10,322 nucleotides of DNA, taken from assembly GCA_001516765.1 (NCBI GenBank), contig LOCH01000012.1, positions 1-10,322 of the forward strand. Direction: 5' to 3'. Positions 5,941-10,322 of this stretch are shown one piece after another (positions within the stretch are counted from its first letter, which is position 1; each line of letters starts with the position of its first letter). A program made the position numbers and the translations under genes. The notes under the pieces were generated by a model. That model made no database searches, was not told the DNA's origin, and saw only the letters and a list, made by a program, of their open reading frames with translations. The stretch comes from Vulcanisaeta sp. MG_3 (GTDB lineage: Archaea; Thermoproteota; Thermoprotei; Thermoproteales; Thermocladiaceae).

Positions 5941-7209
5941 GTGCTTAAGGATGTTGTAGGTCAATGGCCATTACCGCCTAGGTTATCTTTCGATGGAGTT
6001 TATGTGGAGCCTGATATCCCGAGTGAGTTGTTCATAACCGACACAACGTTTAGGGATGGTCAACAGGCCTTTTACATGTACTACTCCGTCGAAGATGCGG
6101 TCAAGCTCTTTAAATTGCTTGGGAATTTGGATAATGGTAGTGGTAGGATAATAAGGAGTGAGTTCTTCCTCTATACGGAGAGGGATAGGAGGCTTGTTAA
6201 GGCTGTTAGGGAGCTTGATCTCGAGTATCCCAAGGTTATTGGTTGGGGTAGGGCTAGGGTTGATGATGTCAGGTTGGTTAGGGAGGCTGGGCTTGATGAG
6301 ATGGTGATGCTCATGTCCATATCCGACATACACATTAGGTATAAGTTTGGCTCGACTAGGGATAGGGTTGTTGAGAAGTACCTGGAGGCGGCTGAGTATG
6401 CGCTGAGGGGTGGTGTTAGGCTTAGGTGTAGTTTGGAGGATGTGACTAGGGCTGACGTGGTCGGCTTCGTAATACCTTTCGTCGAGAAACTGCTCAGGTT
6501 AGGCGAGAGGTATGGTGTGGATATTGTAATTAAGCTCCCGGACACGACAGGTGTTGGTGTTCCATACCCCTTCGCCTCACTGCCATACAGTATACCAAAG
6601 CTTGTGTGGGTGTTTAGAAGGGTGTTGGGTGTGTCTAGCGAGAACTTGGAATTCCATGGCCATGGTGACTACCACATGGCCGTTGCCAACGCAGTCTCTG
6701 CCTGGTTGTATGGTGCTAGTGTGAATAATGGTACGTTGCTTGGTATTGGGGAGAGGGCTGGCAATGTGCCGATAGAGTCATTAATCATTTGGTACACTAG
6801 GATTAAGGGGTCTCTTGATGGTATGAACCCGAGGGTCCTTAGAGACGTAATTGAGGTCTTCTCATCAATGGGTTATAGGGTGCCTACGTACCAACCCATA
6901 GTTGGCGATAACGCCTTCACCACAGCCGCCGGGATACACATAGACGCCCAGTTGAGGAACCCAATTACCTACCTATCCATGGACCCGGGCCTTGTTGGTC
7001 GTGAGGCCAGGATAATGATAGGGCCATATTCGGGGAAGTCCTCGATTAGGCATTGGCTTAGGTTACATGGTTTCGCCGTTAATGAGGAGCTCGTCGATGC
7101 AGTTTATGAGAGGGTTAAGTCGTTATATGACAATGGGCTTAGGAGGGAGCCATTGAGTGATGAGGAGTTAACCAGGATAGTCAATGAGCTAGTAAAATTA
7201 CTCGGCTAA
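5941..7209 (+). CDS. DRE-TIM acyltransferase, probable homocitrate synthase (TTFRDGQQ branch)
   Basis: A TIM-barrel Claisen-condensing enzyme joining acetyl-CoA to a 2-oxo acid. In this cluster the likely substrate is 2-oxoglutarate, giving homocitrate. The 422 residues from GTG 5941 show DTTFRDGQQ (Arg38, metal-binding Asp39), RSEFFLYTERDR, LRCSLEDVTRADVVGFV, KLPDTTGVGVPYP, the metal-binding HGHGDYH (His239, His241), NNGTLLGIGERAGNVPIE (262-279) and GIHIDAQ. There is no C-terminal LeuA or RAM regulatory domain. The TTFRDGQQ form and SEFFLY block resemble the Re-citrate synthase-like branch more than classical homocitrate synthase (LREGEQ), so a Re-citrate or citramalate role is possible. The frame is open upstream to 5836 with protein-like sequence but no ATG, GTG or TTG, so the true N terminus is likely longer. 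The 3' end overlaps lysJ by 12 bp, tail to tail. Confidence 0.87.
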   Translation: MLKDVVGQWPLPPRLSFDGVYVEPDIPSELFITDTTFRDGQQAFYMYYSVEDAVKLFKLLGNLDNGSGRIIRSEFFLYTERDRRLVKAVRELDLEYPKVIGWGRARVDDVRLVREAGLDEMVMLMSISDIHIRYKFGSTRDRVVEKYLEAAEYALRGGVRLRCSLEDVTRADVVGFVIPFVEKLLRLGERYGVDIVIKLPDTTGVGVPYPFASLPYSIPKLVWVFRRVLGVSSENLEFHGHGDYHMAVANAVSAWLYGASVNNGTLLGIGERAGNVPIESLIIWYTRIKGSLDGMNPRVLRDVIEVFSSMGYRVPTYQPIVGDNAFTTAAGIHIDAQLRNPITYLSMDPGLVGREARIMIGPYSGKSSIRHWLRLHGFAVNEELVDAVYERVKSLYDNGLRREPLSDEELTRIVNELVKLLG

Positions 7210-8370
7210 GGCGTTCTTTAATGCTGTGACCGCTAAATTAATATCATCATCGTTTATGCAGTAGGGTGGTAATAGCCTAATTGTTGTGCCGCCAGCCACA
7301 CTCGTTAGTAGCCTTAAACCAATCAACTTATCAACATAGGGCTCAGCCCTCTTCTTCAACTCCACACCAAGCATCAACCCGAGGCCCTTAATCCTTAGCA
7401 CTGGCTTTAGATTCCCAACCTCATCCTCCAGAATCCTCATGAACCTCTCACCAAGCGCCCTGGCCTTACTGGGCACGTCCTCACTGATCAAAACCTCAAC
7501 GCCAGCCTTGGCGGCTGCCATGGTTAATGGGTTACCGGCGAAGGTGCTACCGTGCTCACCAGGTTCGAACACATCGCCATACTCCCTCCTAACCACCGCA
7601 ACACCTATCGGTAACCCGCCAGCTATTGATTTGCCTGCGGTGAAGATGTCGGGCTCAACACCGTAATTCTCAAACGCCCACACAGCACCAGTCCTACCGA
7701 AACCAGCCTGCACCTCGTCAAATATCAGTAATACATTCCTCTCCCTAGTAACCTGCCTCAAAGCCCTCAGGAATTCGGGCTTTGCTGGGTTAACACCCCC
7801 CTCACCCTGCACCGGCTCTACTATCACGGCGGCCAAGTCCTCGGTGACCAACTTATCGACCTGCTCAACGGCATTGAAGGGAGCGAACCTAACCTTATAG
7901 GGTAGTGGTTCGAAGGCTTTCCTATACTTCTCATTGCCGGTAACGGATAGGGAGCCTAGGGTTCTCCCATGGAATGAGTTTAGGAATGCAAGGAACTCCG
8001 CCTTCTTACTAATCTTCCTGGCAATCTTCAATGCAACCTCAACAGCCTCAGTGCCACTATTTTGAAGAAACACTTTTCCGAAGCCACTAGGTAATATCCG
8101 GGAGAATTCTTTGACGAACTCGGCTCTAGCCTCGTTATAAAACGTTAGTGGCACAGTGAATATTTTATCGAGTTGCTCCCTGATTGCGTTAACAATCCTC
8201 GGGTTCGTATGGCCCAAGAAAGCCACGCCAAAGCCTGTATGCATGTCTAGGTACTTATTACCACTCGAATCCCACACATACTGCATACTGCCCCTGACAA
8301 TATTCAACGGCTTCTTACTGTAATACCTAGCCAGGTACTCATCCTCAAACCTAAGTATGTCATCACTCAT
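7198..8370 (-). CDS. lysJ: [LysW]-lysine/ornithine aminotransferase
   Basis: LysJ transfers an amino group from glutamate to the LysW-bound semialdehyde, making LysW-lysine (or LysW-ornithine). The protein has 390 residues, a class III PLP aminotransferase of the acetylornithine (ArgD) type. Visible motifs: DMHTGFGVAFLGHTNPRI, QNSGTEAVEVALKIAR (phosphate binding), NSFHGRTLGSLSVTG (Phe134, His135), VEPVQGEGG (Glu187), FDEVQAGFGRTG (Asp218, Gln221), TAGKSIAGGLPIG with the PLP lysine (Lys247) and GSTFAGNPL. All catalytic residues are present. The ATG at 8370 follows a strong ribosome site inside the end of the upstream ligase gene. Its last 12 bp overlap the convergent homocitrate synthase-like gene. 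The arginine pathway enzyme ArgD is close in sequence; the LysW context decides the call. Confidence 0.93.
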   Translation of the reverse strand: MSDDILRFEDEYLARYYSKKPLNIVRGSMQYVWDSSGNKYLDMHTGFGVAFLGHTNPRIVNAIREQLDKIFTVPLTFYNEARAEFVKEFSRILPSGFGKVFLQNSGTEAVEVALKIARKISKKAEFLAFLNSFHGRTLGSLSVTGNEKYRKAFEPLPYKVRFAPFNAVEQVDKLVTEDLAAVIVEPVQGEGGVNPAKPEFLRALRQVTRERNVLLIFDEVQAGFGRTGAVWAFENYGVEPDIFTAGKSIAGGLPIGVAVVRREYGDVFEPGEHGSTFAGNPLTMAAAKAGVEVLISEDVPSKARALGERFMRILEDEVGNLKPVLRIKGLGLMLGVELKKRAEPYVDKLIGLRLLTSVAGGTTIRLLPPYCINDDDINLAVTALKNALAE

Positions 8371-8377
8371 TGTCGAA

Positions 8378-8386
8378 TCACCTCCT
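8378..8386 (-). promoter_or_regulatory. Shine-Dalgarno site of lysJ
   Basis: On the minus strand AGGAGGTGA is a near-perfect match to the 16S rRNA 3' end. It ends 7 bp before the lysJ ATG at 8370. The TGA of the site is the stop codon of the upstream ligase gene, so stop and ribosome site are the same bases, which points to coupled translation of the pair. Confidence 0.8.
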
Positions 8387-9274
8387 GGCGACGCTTAATA
8401 CATACTCAACTATTTTACGCGGTATATTAACGCCTGAGGCACCCATCAAGCCCTTAAACTCGGGTATTGCGTTGACCTCGTTGACCAGGTAACCACCCCC
8501 AGGACTATAGAGTAAATCAACACCTGCGTAATCAAGCCCCAAGGCCTCGGTTGCCTTGACAGCTATTTCATAGGCATCATCACCCAACCTAACACCGTGG
8601 GCAGCGCCACCCCTTGACACATTACTCCTCCAATCACCATTACTCGGCTTCCTCATCATTGAAGCCACGACTTCACCGCCAATAACGAAAACCCTGTAAT
8701 CCGTGCCGTCACCGATGAAGGGTTGTACCATGGCAACCCTGGAGTAGGAGTCGCCAAGGGCCCTATGCTTGAGGAGCAGCGATAACTCATCACTACTACC
8801 CACTAGGCTCACAAGCCTGCCCCAGGACCCGTGGACAGGCTTAACAATGGCCGGGTAATTAATACCATCACCCTGCAGGTTTGTTGATAATACGAGTTTC
8901 GTAGGTACCACAGGCACCTTCGACCTAGCCAGTATTGACAGTGCAATGGCCTTATTCCAGGAATTCTCTATGGCCATACCATTATTTATCGTTGTAATCC
9001 CACGTATATTCAATATACGCGCCACCAAGCCGGCCTTAGAGTGGCTCAGCGCCCTAATAAGCACGATGCCGAAACCCTCCTCGTGATCATTAAGGTTCAA
9101 TGACATGTCATTAATGTTTACAAGCCTAACCTCGACACCAAGTGCCTTAAATTCATTGATTAACAGCTTCTCCTCAATCCTTAGTATATCGTAGAGTATG
9201 GATATTGAGGATCCCCTGGTATTATCCCTATTAGTGGTTCCCGTTCCATCACTGCCACGGGTGGGCATATACAT
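8378..9274 (-). CDS. LysX-type ATP-grasp ligase, copy 2 (LysX or ArgX)
   Basis: A second, apparently complete LysW ligase of 298 residues as drawn. After an unusual Ser/Thr/Gly-rich lead of about 23 residues, SILYDILRIEEKLL starts the family fold. It continues with NKAIALSILARSKVPVVPT (Lys108), AIVKPVHGSWGRLVSLVG (Lys145), MVQPFIGDGTDYRV (Gln184, Asp192, Arg194), the substrate loop DWRSNVSRGG (215-223), AGVDLLY and EVN (Asp253, Glu266, Asn268). The tail EVNAIPEFKGLMGASGVNI differs from copy 1 (EFKN versus EFKG), so the two probably take different substrates, one aminoadipate and the other glutamate. Which is which I cannot tell. It is cotranscribed with lysJ, its stop forming part of the lysJ ribosome site. 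No start codon exists in frame between the ATG pair at 9274/9268 and the family-like start, so the N-terminal extension may be real. Confidence 0.88.
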   Translation of the reverse strand: MYMPTRGSDGTGTTNRDNTRGSSISILYDILRIEEKLLINEFKALGVEVRLVNINDMSLNLNDHEEGFGIVLIRALSHSKAGLVARILNIRGITTINNGMAIENSWNKAIALSILARSKVPVVPTKLVLSTNLQGDGINYPAIVKPVHGSWGRLVSLVGSSDELSLLLKHRALGDSYSRVAMVQPFIGDGTDYRVFVIGGEVVASMMRKPSNGDWRSNVSRGGAAHGVRLGDDAYEIAVKATEALGLDYAGVDLLYSPGGGYLVNEVNAIPEFKGLMGASGVNIPRKIVEYVLSVARR

Positions 9275-9296
9275 ATGCTATATAAGTATTGCGCCC

Positions 9297-9305
9297 ATAA
9301 AAATA
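9297..9305 (-). promoter_or_regulatory. Possible TATA box for the copy 2 ligase-lysJ operon
   Basis: Minus-strand TATTTTTAT is centred about 27 bp before the ATG at 9274, as expected for a leaderless start there. A second AT element at 9279-9287 (CTTATATAG on the minus strand) would place transcription start near 9257, downstream of both in-frame ATGs, which would leave the gene without an ordinary start. The former box is therefore preferred. Confidence 0.4.
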
Positions 9306-9339
9306 GGGAATCCTATACCCCTGTACTTGATAAAGAAAA

Positions 9340-9350
9340 TATTTAAATTT
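9340..9350 (+). promoter_or_regulatory. TATA box of the degenerate LysX-like gene and lysY
   Basis: TATTTAAATTT is centred about 28 bp before the GTG at 9374, consistent with a leaderless or nearly leaderless transcript that would also carry lysY. It shares the 99-bp divergent region 9275-9373 with the leftward ligase-lysJ promoter. Confidence 0.5.
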
Positions 9351-9373
9351 CACAGGCGCCTCAACCTTCCTAG

Positions 9374-10322
<949 letters not shown>

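Noticed and set aside
9303..9316. Short inverted repeat ATAGG-GAAT-CCTAT between the divergent promoters
   Set aside because: Five-base arms in AT-rich sequence are expected by chance, and the repeat does not frame either TATA box closely. It is worth only a mention unless conserved.

Overview
The window looks like the chromosome of a thermophilic crenarchaeon. Genes are tightly packed, and TATA boxes sit about 26-27 bp upstream of the first codon of several genes, which implies leaderless transcripts. Shine-Dalgarno motifs appear mainly at internal operon genes. AGG/AGA-rich arginine usage, GTG/TTG starts and a LysW-type amino-group-carrier pathway also fit. Overall style and moderate GC suggest a Thermoproteales member near Vulcanisaeta or Caldivirga; this placement is inference, with no search run.

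Layout. Positions 1-1363 (minus) hold the two subunits of carbamoyl-phosphate synthase, carA then carB (carB runs off the left edge), overlapping by 11 bp. A divergent promoter region (1364-1478) separates them from a lysine cluster that fills the rest. The rightward genes are: a class I aminotransferase (1479-2675, LysN candidate); lysZ (2754-3566); lysW, a 58-aa zinc-binding carrier ending in EDWGE (3660-3836); a first LysX-type ATP-grasp ligase (3840-4697); lysK, split by a one-base frameshift (4700-5772); and a DRE-TIM homocitrate synthase-like enzyme (5941-7209, probably starting upstream). Converging on it are lysJ (7198-8370, minus) and a second LysX-type ligase (8378-9274, minus). A divergent promoter region (9275-9373) then leads to a degenerate LysX-like gene (9374-10108) that overlaps the start of lysY (10095-, truncated by the right edge).

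How the genes work together. The homocitrate synthase starts the alpha-aminoadipate route and the class I aminotransferase would make aminoadipate. LysX attaches aminoadipate to the C-terminal Glu of LysW. LysZ phosphorylates, LysY reduces, LysJ transaminates and LysK releases lysine. Two intact ligases with one carrier suggest that the same machinery also makes ornithine/arginine from glutamate (ArgX-like role), which would explain the neighbouring carbamoyl-phosphate synthase. Homoaconitase and homoisocitrate dehydrogenase are not in this window.

Most interesting points: (1) a third, catalytically gutted LysX homologue carrying two CxxC pairs, translationally overlapping lysY; (2) the lysK frameshift that removes the last metal ligand from the main frame; (3) a sharply bounded 54-bp block nearly identical between the two diverged ligase genes, suggestive of gene conversion; (4) a homocitrate synthase reading frame that continues upstream with no ordinary start codon; (5) an inverted repeat bracketing the lysZ TATA box.
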